DNA of 64,000 nucleotides. Origin: Fulvia fulva (Eukaryota > Ascomycota > Dothideomycetes > Mycosphaerellales > Mycosphaerellaceae). A program made the position numbers and the translations under genes. Positions within the stretch are counted from its first letter, which is position 1. Every line of letters begins with the position of its first letter. The notes under the pieces are model-generated. The model ran no database searches. It was not told the origin of the DNA and worked only from the letters and a program-made list of their open reading frames with translations. Location: positions 682,001 to 746,000 of the forward strand of contig NC_063017.1 in the NCBI RefSeq assembly GCF_020509005.1, read 5' to 3'. Shown here in pieces: positions 11,549-23,600 of the stretch.

Positions 11549-13414
11549 ACGTACTTTACTACCGAGCGGGCTATACTACCGAGCGGGCTACTTTTACTAA
11601 GAACTATACTACTTCTACTTTAATTACGACGGTATCTTAACACGACGACATCCTATAGAATCGTTACTAGGAGGACAATTCCTCTTTAGATTCTTCGCTA
11701 TCTAGTAAGTCTACTTAATAGGTACGTACGTTATGCCCCGACTCGCTATATTACTTATAGCGTTGTAGCCTTAGTACTAGCCGAACACTATCTAGCGACT
11801 CTCTACTCACTTCCTACCTCCTAGTATCCTCTAGAGGTATTAATTACGACGCCTTATAGAAGGTTAGAGACCCTCTAGACTAAATGTACTTGCGCTTTCG
11901 TGCTTTTTGCTATAGAAGGGCCTCGTTAGACTTACGTAGCTTACTAATCTCGCTTCGTATAAGAGCTATCTAATACGCTATCTCTCTACTCCCTTTTATA
12001 AGCTAATATACCCCTTCCTATAACGAGTTTAGCAATGAACCTGCCCGGGCACGCATTTTGTTCGTTACTAGTGTCGATTAAGAGTCGAATTCTTTTGTAG
12101 TTCGTAGTATCTTCGACTCCTAAGGGGTAGAGTCCGGAGCTAGGGGGGTTGGCTTACGTAGCTTAATATCAAGCTTATCTATCACTACCTATAGATTGAA
12201 TAGAACTAAACTAGCGCCTCTAAAGCTCGATAGGATGTTCTTCTGTCTAAATATAGCGTCATCGGCTACCCGGAAGGCGCGTAGGAACTCTACTTTATCG
12301 ATATAAGTAATACGCTAGCGTACTAAGCCCGAGAGCTAAGTACCGTATACCTTCTTTAAAGGCGAATAGCAACCTAGATCTAATAGCTAGAGTAAGTACG
12401 AGGCGTGCGATAGTATATATAGGGCCAAGATCTTGTATACCTTATATAGATTCTAGAATGTCTTCGAGTTATAGCTCTCGCAGCTATCGATAATAAGTAG
12501 TCTCTATACCCTAGTCGTACGAGCTATAGTATACTTTTAGAAATGCTTTAGCTACCGTATACCGAACTTAGTATTAGTCTAGCCGTTCTCTATTAGCCCG
12601 ATTGTCTAGTCTAGACCTAAGTTACCGTCTTAGTACTAGGTACTAATATGCTGTTTACCTATAAGGATAACGTAGGGTAGGAGCGCTATTCCGTCTATAT
12701 AGATAGTCTTAATCACTATTACCTATTCTCTATTACCCTATTAAACGACCTTACTCTTTCTACTACGCCTTTCTAAACCCGTAACGACGCTCTAAGACGT
12801 AATAACACCTATTATAAACCCTGTCTCGTCGAAGTTGTAGGTGTCCTAGTTAAGGATGCTATACTTCTCCTTTATAATACGTATAAGTAAGAACTGCCTC
12901 TCGATAACGTCTAGATTATCTATTAGAGCTCGCTAACGATTGTATCTACGTGTTATACAAACCTTTAGCTCACGATGCCGCCTAATAAACCTGTCTATCT
13001 AATTAAGACTAGCGGGCTTAAGACCCTTCTCTTATAGTAATAAATCGGCTATTACTCGTATACTAGCCTTTAATAGGGGGAAACCTCTAAGTTCTAGCTC
13101 GAGTACATACTCAAGTATCACCCTCTCTTCTAGCTCTATAAGCTTCTTCGAATTAGGCTCTTAGTCACCCCGAGGAGGTCGTCTATTTAATCGATACCCT
13201 AGTATAGTTCGAGACGCGTCGTATACCTTTATAGCAAGTCGATTCGTAATTGTCGCGTCGCGTTTCGTAGCCTAGACAGCTAAGGTCAGTTTGGCCTCGT
13301 TTGAAGACAATATACGCTATAATAGTAGTTATATAGCTATATCTATAGAAGTGGTATAGTTCTTAGCAAAAGTAGCCCGCTCGGTAGTATAGCCCGCTCG
13401 GTAGTAAAGTACGT
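11549..13414 (-). mobile_element. pogo-1, Fot1/pogo-type DNA transposon
   Basis: This 1866-bp element has 69-bp terminal inverted repeats (11549-11617 and 13346-13414) differing at two sites, both CpA/TpG transitions. It is flanked by the dinucleotide TA (11547-11548 and 13415-13416), the Tc1/mariner-pogo target duplication. Each end carries two direct copies of CTACCGAGCGGGCTA-like sequence about 20 bp apart. It is inserted in the RT gene of Gypsy-G and the host frame can be followed across it. RIP damage is moderate. A shortened relative is pogo-2. Confidence 0.9.
11690..13280 (-). pseudogene. pogo/Fot1-type DDE transposase (inactivated)
   Basis: The transposase would bind the terminal repeats and cut and paste the element. 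Reading from about 13280 down: an N-terminal psq-type helix-turn-helix region, a CENP-B/Tc5-like DNA-binding segment (RRPPRGD, PNSKKL, ELRGFPLLKASIRVIADLLL), then the DDE core. The first catalytic Asp is in YNFDETGF (about 12820), the second in LLIIDSCESYNS (about 12490), the third in LLDLGCYSPLKK (about 12370). The downstream block ILSSFRGASLV and RKPTPLAPDS is also typical of fungal pogo transposases. All three Asp remain, but Gln codons have become stops at several places, for example after GVITS. Confidence 0.85.
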
Positions 13415-13416
13415 TA

Positions 13417-15170
13417 TAGTTTCTAATGAATCTTTAGTAAAAGCCTACGAATCCGTTAAACGCGAGGATATCCTTAGCCGACTACGGCGTAGCCTAGTCT
13501 CGCATAGCCTATACTTTAGCTAGGTCTATAGACACGCCGTCCTTACTAATAATAAGGCCTAGGTACTTCGTAGATTAAGTATAGAACTCGTACTTAGAGA
13601 AGTCTAGTTATAATCCCGCGTCTTAAATCTTCTAAAGGACCTTCTTTATATATCCTATATACCCTTCTAGGGTGTCGCTAAAGATAAGAATGTCGTCTAA
13701 GTATATAGAGTAGAAATTATCTAGGAACTCGCGAAGAGTATCGTTAATATAAGATTGAAATATGCCTAGTGTATTATATAATCTAAACGGTATTACTAAG
13801 TACTCGAACTGTCTATATCTAGTAGTAAATACGGTCTTCTATTCGTAACCCTCCGTAACACGGATACGATTAAAGGCGGCGATTATATCGAGCTTAGTAA
13901 ACTACTTCTTACCCGCTATACTATTAAGCGTGTCTTATATCAAGGGAATAGAGTATCTAGACTATAACGTAATATCGTTTAGGCCGCGATAGTCTACGTA
14001 TACCTAAAGTCTACTACTAGGCTTACGTACTATAAGTACGGGCGAAGCTATATCCGCTCGTCCTACGTACCTTCGAATCTTCTAGTCGGCTAGGTAGCTA
14101 TCCGTCTAACGCTTAATCACTTTATCCTCCTAAGGCAATATACGGAATAGATACTTAAAAGGTAGCTTACTTCCTTCCTTAAGGTTAATCTTATAATCGA
14201 TACCTAGTCGGTATAGTAGTAGCTTATATACCGCCTAAGCCGAGAAGGTTCGGGCGTACTTACGGTACTCGGGTAGTAGGTGATCTACCGGGTCTATAAT
14301 ATTGTCCTTATTAAGTAATTTATAGAACCGGTTAATATTTACTTACGCGTACATTTTATACGCCTATAACGAGGACCCGGATCTTTCTACTACTAGTATA
14401 AAGGCTACGGCTCGAGCGTCTAGTCGTTACGTAGTCTTATTGTCTACTACTATACTATAATTGCCTATTATACGCCGTATAGAGTACAAGCTTAGCTAAG
14501 CGGTTAATATCGCGTACGAGTATAGAGGATCGGTACTTAACTTCGATCCTAGTAGTTGAACTTTTTCTTGGATATATATAAGGTAGACTTAAGTACCCTT
14601 TCGTCTTATATATATTATAAAAGCTCCTACTCCTACTTCTAGGATGTCGAGTAACTAATTATCCGGTATTATAGTTACGGTTACTTCTACCGGCGTTCTC
14701 CGGTCCTTTCCTTAGGAGCGCCTATATAGCTTCTTAATAGTGTCTCTTCCGTCTACTAGTAAGGGTAGTCTAGTATAGAGACGGGGCTCCGGTTTGTCCT
14801 CTATAGTTACTACCGGACGGAAGGTTTAACACGTCTATATAGGCTACTTCCCTTTATTATAAACTGACTATACCTCTACTAGCTTGCCGTCCTATAGGTA
14901 TAGCTCCTTATAGCGCTTCGAGTCGAGGGTAAGCGTCCTAGATTCGTAGTAGACACCTAGCTAATATACTATACTCTAAGACCTACCGAGGACTATATTA
15001 TATTCGAGGTCGGCGAGCTACGTATTTATAAGTTCCTTATAACTATTTAGGTCCAGTTCTATTATTATCTATTCCGTAATCTCTACTCCTAAGGTAGAGC
15101 TATCCGCTAGCGTAAGGAGTAGAGGCTCTAGTAATAAATAAACCTTAAAATTATTATTATATATATATAT
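13417..15170 (-). pseudogene. Gypsy-G pol: protease and RT
   Basis: The minus-strand chromovirus protease lies at about 15130-14930 (LADSSTLG in place of DSGA-type sequence, then EYNIVLGRS). RT occupies about 14380-13420, with an intact YLDD box reading IYLDDILIFS at about 13705-13690 and the later block STKYLGLIISKDGVSIDLAKV. At 13417 the frame continues past pogo-1 into 11546. Upstream, gag continues at 25770, on the other side of Copia-1. Several TAG and TAA codons break the frame, but the overall order PR-RT-RH is clear. Confidence 0.82.
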
Positions 15171-15175
15171 ATATT

Positions 15176-15409
15176 TGTTGAGAACATACAGGCCGCAGGA
15201 CAAGTATATAGGTGTGGGTGTGTCATGTGACTAGATCACGTGATTAGGGTTTGCCAGCCCATGGGCTAGCAAACATCCGGACACCTAGCATCTACCTACA
15301 CCAACACCGGCGATACTGTATGTAGATACACGCTATCCCATTGGGTCCTTCTTCGTCTTTCGTGTGATCCGCCGTCTTCCACTGCTACGCAACTCGTACC
15401 TGTTTAACA
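15176..15409 (+). repeat. Copia-1 LTR 1
   Basis: This 234-bp LTR has ends TGTTGAGAAC and TGTTTAACA. Two octamers, TCATGTGA (15223-15230) and TCACGTGA (15236-15243), lie 5 bp apart. A CCATGGG-centred palindrome follows at about 15258-15272. It is nearly free of RIP and is the likely promoter of the array, though no TATA box is obvious. Confidence 0.95.
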
Positions 15410-15424
15410 GGTTATGAGCCCGGG
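15410..15424 (+). promoter_or_regulatory. Copia-1 primer binding site (initiator tRNA-Met anticodon region)
   Basis: The bases directly after LTR 1 read GGTTATGAGCCCGGG. They are complementary to the anticodon stem-loop of eukaryotic initiator tRNA-Met (around GGGCUCAUAACC), not to the tRNA 3' end. Drosophila copia primes from such a half-tRNA. The same motif sits at the 5' LTR of Copia-2. It is deleted in the second Copia-1 unit. Confidence 0.8.
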
Positions 15425-15858
15425 TTAGCAACTCGGTGTTTCACCCTCGACAAAGTCGTATTAGAGTTATTCCTCTTCAGAACAAAAGGAAGGCAGACTG
15501 GAGGCCGCACCCGCATTGCACAGGAAGCTACAGCCGTGCTGTAGGTGCATATAAGACGTGAAAGAGCCTAGTGAGGCACTGTCAGACTCCGAGTCAGGGA
15601 GCCTGTGCCAATACCTCAGACAAGTGGGCGAGCTTACTAAGAAGAGTCGCTCTCCGGACATCGCGTTCGTATCGACTAACTGTTCATTCTGAGAGAGCCG
15701 CAGTGTCTCAGAAACCCCCTCTGCTGAGAGAGTTACGCTACAGTGTCTCAGCACCAACATCAACCTCGCGTTCGGTTTATCCCATTTCGATCCGATCGCG
15801 TACGACCGAATACATCCTGTTACCTGAGGGCAGCCAACCTGTCCCTCAACTTACAAAA
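15425..15858 (+). other. Copia-1 leader
   Basis: This untranslated leader lies between the primer site and the gag-pol ATG. It contains a direct repeat CAGTGTCTCAG at about 15703 and 15743 and several CTGAGAGAG-type blocks. Short open frames here on either strand show no recognisable protein. Confidence 0.6.
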
Positions 15859-18800
15859 ATGGAGAACGAGACTGGGTTCACAAGAAAGAGAGCAGCACCT
15901 CTTCTGACAAGAGAGAACCACGAAACATGGTTCAAGCTGATGAGAATACACCTGGTATCAAAGCAGGTTGACTAGGTCCTCGAGGACATCATTACGGACA
16001 TTCCCGCTACAACCCCAGCGACACCCTCTACATCATCGGAGTCATCCCTTCCTTTGGATCAAGCGATAAGGAAGGCATCGTACAGACGCCACAATGCAAC
16101 GGCCCTGTATGAGATGTACATCTGTCTGTCGACAGATGACCAAGAGATGACATACGAGATCCGGCATGCGAAGGAGTTGTGGGAATGGGCTGAAGCCAAA
16201 TACAAGAGAAGACTTCTCGCTACTGGAAGAAGTTTGCTTCAGCAATACACCAATTTCGTGATGACAGAGGACCAGTCAATAGATGACGCCTGGCAGGAGC
16301 TTAGCTCAATTGCAAGGAGGGCTGTTTCAATCTCGCCTCAGTTCCAAGACATCAAGACTGAGGACAGAAAGATCCAGCAACTCTTAGCAGCTCTGCCAGA
16401 CTCATTTGGCTCAATTCGCGATGCAATTGATGCCCAGGTGAATCTCTCACCACAAGACATTCTTGCAATCCTTAGGGAGAAGCAAGAATCAATGATTCAT
16501 CAAGGGACAGCCATGTTCGCTAAGAAGGGTTTCCAGGGCAAGCTCACGTGCCATCTCTGCAATGGTGACCATTTTATGAGCAAGTGCCCACACCTTTCTG
16601 CAGCTCAGCAGGCTGTTAAGAACAAGGACAAACCAGCTAGGGTTACCTACCCTGCTAAGAGACAACCGTCACCACCTCGTAGGAGGTCATCATCACCAAA
16701 CCTTCGTGATGTCCTCAAGGTGATGACGGACCTTGCAAAGCAGATGAAGGAGAGCCGCAAGCCAAAGGCCTCCTCTAGTAAGCCTGCAAGGGCCCATGCG
16801 ACCCAGGAAGACGCATCAGACCCTGAGATACTATCAGAAGATGATGATGTTGATGAGGTTGCCCATTCCACTGTAGAAGCCAAAGGCAAGTACCCCTCGT
16901 CCGAGTGGTTGCTTGACTCTTGTGCATCATCACATATGACTGACCAAGATTCACTATTCAGGACACTGAAGCCTCTTCAAAAGAGGAAGTGGATCAAGGT
17001 TGGGGGTGGCTATCTACAAGCTACACATATGGGAAGTGCAGTAATGGGTGGTCCTTCTGGAAAGCAAATTGTCTTAGAAAATGTCCTGTTTGTTCCTGGC
17101 CTTGGAGTTAGTCTTGTTTCGTGGAATCAGTTCAGCCAACAGTTTGCTGTCCAACCACCCAGTTTCACCCTAAAATCCTTGTCTGGTAAACCCGTTGTCC
17201 AGACCAAACTTCGAGGAGGAGTACCGTTTATCTACTCGATCTCGGAAATTCTTGAGCCACAGCATGCTGGCATACTCTCTCAAGAACGTGACGGTACCGC
17301 TATAGCTAACACTGAGTCCGAAGATCAGTGGGAGCTATGGCATAGAAGATGTGCACACCTTGGCAAGGGACTGCTAAGAAACCTGCATAGAGTCACTGAC
17401 AAGAAAGATCCCATTCCTGTTCCTTCTGAGCACCAGAATTGCAAGGTCTGCTCCCTTGCAAACATGAGGAAGTTCAAAGGACCTGCCACAGAGAGGAAAG
17501 GGGAGAGGCTGGCCCTCATCTCCATTGACATCTGTGGGCCTTTTCAGGGCGCAGTCTCTAGGCTAGGATACAAATATTGGCTTGAGATTGTAGACAACTT
17601 CTCTAGGAAGAAGTGGGTAATCCCTTTGAAGGCCAGGAGCGACGCTCCTGCAGCCCTACGGGATTGGAAGGTCCAGGCAGAACGGCAGTCAAGGTGCTTT
17701 CTGTCTGCGATCCGCAGTGATGGTGCAAAGGAAATTCTCGCCTTGCTAAAAGAGTGGGAGAAGGAGTTTGGCACTCAGATGGACACAACTGATGCCTACA
17801 ACTCTCTTCAGAATGGACCTGTGGAAAGGTCAATTCAAGCCTCTGAGAACACAGTCCGGGCTATGCTTGAAGACTCTGGCATGCCAGTTGAGTTCTGGCC
17901 AGAAGCTTTGCAAGCACAGACTGTGATCAGAAACAGACTGCCTAATGGTCCGATCATTGATGGTATTGCTCTTTCACTAGAAGAAGCCTTTACTGGCCAA
18001 GTACCGTCAGTCGACCATTTCCGCGTCTGGGGATGCAAAGCTGTGGTCTATGTAGACCCAAGAGCCCAACCTCAAGGCTTGAGGAGAGACAAGTTGATGA
18101 ACCGAGGAAAAGAAGCCGTGTTTGTGGGCTACTCAGAAAACACCACAAAACAATGGCTGTTCTGGGATCCCGACATGAAAGCTGTAAAAGCGCATAGTCA
18201 CGTCGACTGGTTTGAGAATGAGAAGGGGGGAGATATGGATCTTGGTATCACCTTCACTAACCAGCCGAGTCGAGCGCCACAGCGCAATCCTGTTGGGAGG
18301 AAGCCCTTTGGGGCGAAATTTTCCGATAGGGGATTATCAGAAACACCGTTACGAAGGCTAGGAGAAAATATTGAGGCGGTTTCAACACTGTCGAAGGCCG
18401 ATAACGGTGGATCTATACAGAACCTACCCGAGTCATCAACACCACAGCAACCGCTGTCTGTGCAACTTCCCCCTCCCCCAAAGGACATTGGGGAATACCA
18501 GAAGTTTGGAGATCAGGGTACTCTAATGAAAGAAAAAAAAGATGTCGTTCAGTTCGACCCATCTAAACACCCAGCGCCACCTCAGGTTGCAGGCAACAAG
18601 AGGTCAAGGGGGGACGGAGATGATAACTCTGAAGAGCATGAGGCTAAACACCATAAGGCTCTTATCGCCCAGATGTTCCATCTAGACCCTATAATAAGCT
18701 GGGTAGAGGAGATTCTGAACGACGTAGAAGAACATGCATTTGCTACTGTTGGGCAGGCCATAGCCTATTAGCAGGAAGTGCCAATCCCAAAGTCCTATAA

Positions 18801-20379
18801 GGCAGCCGTAGGAGACCCCGAATGGGGACATATGTGGAGAGAGGCAATCGAGAACGAACTTATTGCCTTAGCAAGCAACAACACCTAGGAAGCAGTTGTA
18901 CCGCCAAAGGGTGCGAATCTAATTACTTCTAGGTGGGTCTTTGATGTGAAAAGAATGATTAGTGGAGCCATTGAGAAGTTCAAGGCAAGACTAGTTGCAA
19001 GAGGGTTTTCACAGAAATATGGGGTTGACTTCGAAGAGACCTTTGCACCTACTGTTAGACATGATACTCTCCGAGTATTCATGGCAGTAGTGTGTGAGAG
19101 AGATCTCGAGATGCACCTAGTGGATGTGAATAATGCTTTTACCCAAAGCAGCCTCCTTGAAGACATCTACATGATCCCACCCCCAGGAGTTGAAGCACCT
19201 CCAAACATAGTGTTTAAGGTCCTACGAAGCCTTTATGGGCTTAAGCAAGCAGCTAGAGACTGGAACAAGCTCTGTGTTGCGAAGCTAGAGAAGATTGGAT
19301 TTACCCAGTCCCAGGTAGATCCATGCCTACTTGTCCATACGGATAGAGACCTTATGGTCCTTACCCATGTGGATGACATACCCATTGCAGCTCCGAAGCT
19401 GTCAGATGTTCAGTGGTTTAAGGCTGAGCTTGGAAAAGTGTTTAAGATTAAAGATCTTGGTGAAACTACGAAGATCCTTGGAATGAGGATTACAAGAGAC
19501 AGGTCCTAGGGCACTTTAAAGCTTGATCAAGGACACTATGTCTACGCTAACTTAGCCAAGATGAACATGGCTAGAGAGAAGGCTACGCCAACCCACTCAC
19601 CTATAGAGAGCTACGAGCACTTAGTGCCTACGGCACCTATGGATGAGAGGTGCAACAAACAGGATTACCAGAGCCACAATGGTACCTGGATGTGGCCAAT
19701 GACAATGACAAGGCCAGACTTAGCATTCCCCCTTGGAAGAATTAGCTCATATGTTGCTGATCCCTCGCAGCAGCATATGAAGGCTTTGAAGAAGCTCTCC
19801 CGATACCTGCGGTCGTACCCAGACCTAGGTCTTATGTATAGAAAGGGAGGGGGCAATCTCCAGGGATACTCGGACTCTGACTACGCCATGGACAAAGTGG
19901 ATAGAGTCTCAATTCTGGGATACGTGTGGTTCCTTTGTGGATCACCTGTGTCCTGGATGAGTAGGAAGCAGAAGTCTGTTGCAACATCAACAATGGAAGC
20001 TGAGTTCATGGCTATGAACGCAGCCGCAAAGCAGTCACAATTTCTTGCTGCTGTCCTCAGGGAAATGGGGTGCCCAGAACTGGTGGGAAAGAGCTCTTTC
20101 CAGCCGAGTGTAAGGGCAAGCAGGGGCACTGTTGACGAGCTAAGGCCAGTCAAGCTCATGGGTGACAACCAAGCCGCTTTGACACTTGTCAAAGATGCCC
20201 ATGTGCATGAAAGGTCAAAGCATATTGATGTTGCATATAACTATGTCAGACATCTCTGGTGGCAGAAGAAGATTGCAGTGGACTACTGCCATACAAAGGA
20301 CATGGCTGCTGATGGGTTAACAAAGCCCCTCAATGGCCAGCAGTTCCAAAACTTTGTGAGGCAGCTCCAGCTTGCGTAA
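15859..20379 (+). pseudogene. Copia-1 gag-pol polyprotein with four premature stops
   Basis: This is a single frame of 1507 codons starting at the ATG at 15859 (MENETGFTRKRAA). Stops are TAG at 15973, 18769, 18886 and 19507, each explicable as CAG or TGG hit by RIP. The frame is otherwise intact. Domains: gag; zinc knuckle at residue 231 (CHLCNGDHFMSKC); protease at residue 353 (LLDSCASSHMT, with Cys instead of Gly); integrase with HHCC zinc site (HRRCAHLG, CKVC) and catalytic D557, D621 and E656, an exact DD35E spacing; RT with DVNNAF and HVDDIPIAAP (D1172-D1173); RNase H (YSDSDYA, STMEAEF, DNQAAL, KHID). This is the Copia order, integrase before RT. It is probably non-functional only because of the four stops. 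Confidence 0.93.
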
Positions 20380-20403
20380 AGGGATTGTAGGAGACCATGT
20401 GGC

Positions 20404-20414
20404 CTGAGTGGGAG
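20404..20414 (+). promoter_or_regulatory. Copia-1 polypurine tract
   Basis: The purine-rich stretch GAGTGGGAG lies directly before LTR 2, the place where plus-strand DNA synthesis is primed. The same nine bases precede the 3' LTR of Copia-2 on the minus strand. Confidence 0.75.
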
Positions 20415-20648
20415 TGTTGAGAACATACAGGCCGCAGGACAAGCATGTGGGTGTGGGTGTGTCATGTGACTAGATCACGTGATTAGGGTTTGCCAGCCCA
20501 TGGGCTAGCAAACATCCGGACACCTAGCATCTACCTACACCAACACCGGCGATACTGTATGTAGATACACGCTATCCCATTGGGTCCTTCTTCGTCTTTC
20601 GTATGATCCGCCGTCTTCCACTACTACGTAACTCGTACCTGTTTAATA
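20415..20648 (+). repeat. Copia-1 LTR 2 (middle)
   Basis: This LTR is the same length as LTR 1 and almost identical over its first 185 bp or so. From about 20600 to its end RIP changes appear (for example TGTTTAACA to TGTTTAATA) and continue into the second unit. It serves both as 3' LTR of unit 1 and 5' LTR of unit 2. Confidence 0.93.
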
Positions 20649-23600
20649 TATACTAATACCTTAGATAAGTAGGCGAGCTTACTAAGAAGAGTCGCTCTCC
20701 GGACATCGCGTTCGTATCGACTAACTGTTCATTCTAAGAGAGCCGTAGTATCTTAGAAACCCCCTCTACTAAGAGAGTTACGCTATAGTGTCTTAGTACT
20801 AATACACTCCTTAGCGGATTCCGACTTCCTCCTCTTCCTAGCGGATAGCTATCCTTTCCGCTATTAACCTCGCGTTCGGTTTATCCCATTTCGATCCGAT
20901 CCGATCGCGTACGACCGAATACATCCTTTTACCTAAGGGTAACTAACCTGTCCCTTAACTTACAAAAAATAGAGAACGAGACTAGGTTTATAAGAAAGAG
21001 AGTAGCACCTATTCTAATAAGAGAGAACTACGAAACATAGTTCAAGCTAATAAGAATACACCTAGTATTAAAGCAGGTTGACTAGGTCCTCGAAGACATT
21101 ATTACGGACATTCCCGCTACAACCCTATCTATAGCGACACCCTCTACATCATCGGAGTCATCCCTTCCTTTAGATCAAGTAATAAGGAAGGCATCGTATA
21201 GACGGTACAATGTAACGGCCCTATATAAGATGTATATCTATCTGTCGACAGATGACTAAGAGATAATATACGAGATCCGGTATACGAAGGAGTTATAGGA
21301 ATGGGCTAAAGCTAAATATAAGAGAAGACTTCTCGCTACTAGAAGAAGTTTGCTTTAGCAATACACTAATTTCGTAATAATAGAGGACTAGTTAATAGAT
21401 AACGCCTAGTAGGAGCTTAGCTTAATTATAAGGAGGGCTGTTTCAATCTCGCCTTAGTTCTAAGACATTAAGACTAAGGACAGAAAGATCTAGTGACTCT
21501 TAGTAGCTCTACTAGACTTATTAAGCTCAATTCGCGATATAATGGATGCCTAGGTGAATCTCTCACTATAAGGCATTCTTACAATCCTTAGGGAGAAGTA
21601 AGAATCAATAATTTATTAAGGGATAGCTATGTTCGCGAAGAAGGGTTTCTAGGGTAAGCTCACGTACTATCTCTATAATAGTGACTATTTTATAAGCAAG
21701 TGCCTACACCTTTCTATAGCTCAGTAGGCTGTTAGGAACAAGGATAAACTAGCTAGGGTTACCTACCCTACTAAGAGACAACCGTTACCACCTCGTAGGA
21801 GGTCATTATTACTAAACCTTCGTGATGTCCTTAAGGTAATAACGGACCTTATAAAGTAGATAAAGGAGAGCCGTAAGCCAAAGGCCTCCTCTAGTAAGCC
21901 TATAAGGGCCTATACGACCTAGGAAGACGTATTAGACCCTAAGATACTATTAGAAGATGGTGATGTTAATAAGGTTGCCTATTCTACTATAGAAGCTAAA
22001 GGCAAGTACCCCTCGTCCGAGTGGTTACTTGACTCTTATATATCATTATATATAACTGACTAAGATTTACTATTTAGGATACTAAAGCCTCTTTAAAAGA
22101 GGAAGTAGATCAAGGTTAGGGGTGGCTATCTACAAGCTATATATATAGGAAGTGTAGTAATAGGTAGTCCTTCTAGGAAACAAATTGTCTTAGAAAATGT
22201 CCTATTTGTTCCTAGCCTTAGAGTTAGTCTTGTTTTGTAGAATTAGTTTAGCTAACAGTTTACTATCTAACTACCTAGTTTCACCCTAAAATCCTTGTCT
22301 AGTAAATCCGTTATCTAGACTAAACTTCGAGGAGGAGTACCGTTTATCTACTCGATCTCGGAAATTCTTAAGCTATAGTATACTAGTATACTCTCTTAAG
22401 AACGTAACGGTACCGCTATAGCTAACACTAAGTCCGAAGATCAGTAGGAGCTATAGTATAGAAGATGTATACACCTTAGTAAGGGACTGCTAAGAAACCT
22501 ATATAGAGTCACTAATAAGAAAGATCCTATTCCTATTCCTTCTAAACACCAGAATTATAAGGTCTGCTCCCTTATAAATATAAGGAAGTTTAAAGGACCT
22601 ACTATAGAGAGAAAAGGGGAGAGGCTGGCCCTTATCTCTATTGACATCTATAGGCCTTTTTAGGGCGTAGTCTCTAGGCTAGGATACAAATATTAGCTTG
22701 AGATTGTAGACAACTTCTCTAGGAAGAAGTAGGTAATCCCTTTGAAGGCTAGGAGCGACGCTCCTACAGCCCTACGGGATTAGAAGGTCTAGGCAGAACG
22801 GCAGTCAAGGTGCTTTCTATCTACGATCCGTAGTAATAGTACAAAGGAAATTCTCGCCTTACTAAAAGAGTAGGAGAAGGAGTTTAGTACTTAGATAGAC
22901 ATAACTGATGCCTACAACTCTCTTCAAAATAGACCTATAGAAAGGTCAATTCAAGGCTCTAAGAATATAGTCCGGGCTATGCTTAAAGACTCTAGTATAC
23001 TAGTTGAGTTCTGGCTAGAAGCTTTATAAGTATAGACTATAATCAGAAATAGACTGCCTAATAGTCCGATCATTAATAGTATTGCTCTTTCACTAGAAGA
23101 AGCCTTTACTAGCTAAGTACCGTCAGTCGACCATTTCCGCGTCTAGGGATACAAAGCTATAGTCTATATAGACCTAAGAGCCTAACCTTAAGGCTTAAGG
23201 AGAGACAAGTTAATAAACCGAGGAAAAGAAGCCGTGTTTATAGGCTACTTAGAAAACACTACAAAACAATAGCTGTTCTAGGATCCCGATATAAAAGTAA
23301 TAAAAGCGTATAGTCACGTCGACTAGTTTAAGAATAAGAAGGGGGGAGATATGGATCTTGGTATCACCTTTACTAACTAGCCGAGTCGAGCGCCATAGCG
23401 CAATCCTATTAGGAGGAAGCCATTTAGGGCGAACTTTTCCGATAGGGGATCATTAGAGACACCGTTACGAAGGCTAGGAGAAAATATTAAGGCGGTTTTA
23501 ATACTATCGAAGGCCAATAACGGTGGATCTATACAGAACCTACCCGAGTCATTAACACTATAGCAACCGCTGTCTGTACAACTTCCCCCTCCCCTAAAGG

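Noticed and set aside
15467..15763. Minus-strand 98-codon frame in the Copia-1 leader as a regulatory antisense protein
   Set aside because: No conserved domain or start context is evident. It is disrupted in unit 2, and Copia-2 has no counterpart that I can see.
15973..15975. TAG within Copia-1 gag-pol as a programmed readthrough site controlling the gag:pol ratio
   Set aside because: It lies near the gag start (codon 39), not between gag and pol. Copia-2 has stops at other positions, and every stop is TAG or TAA consistent with RIP. Decay explains them better.
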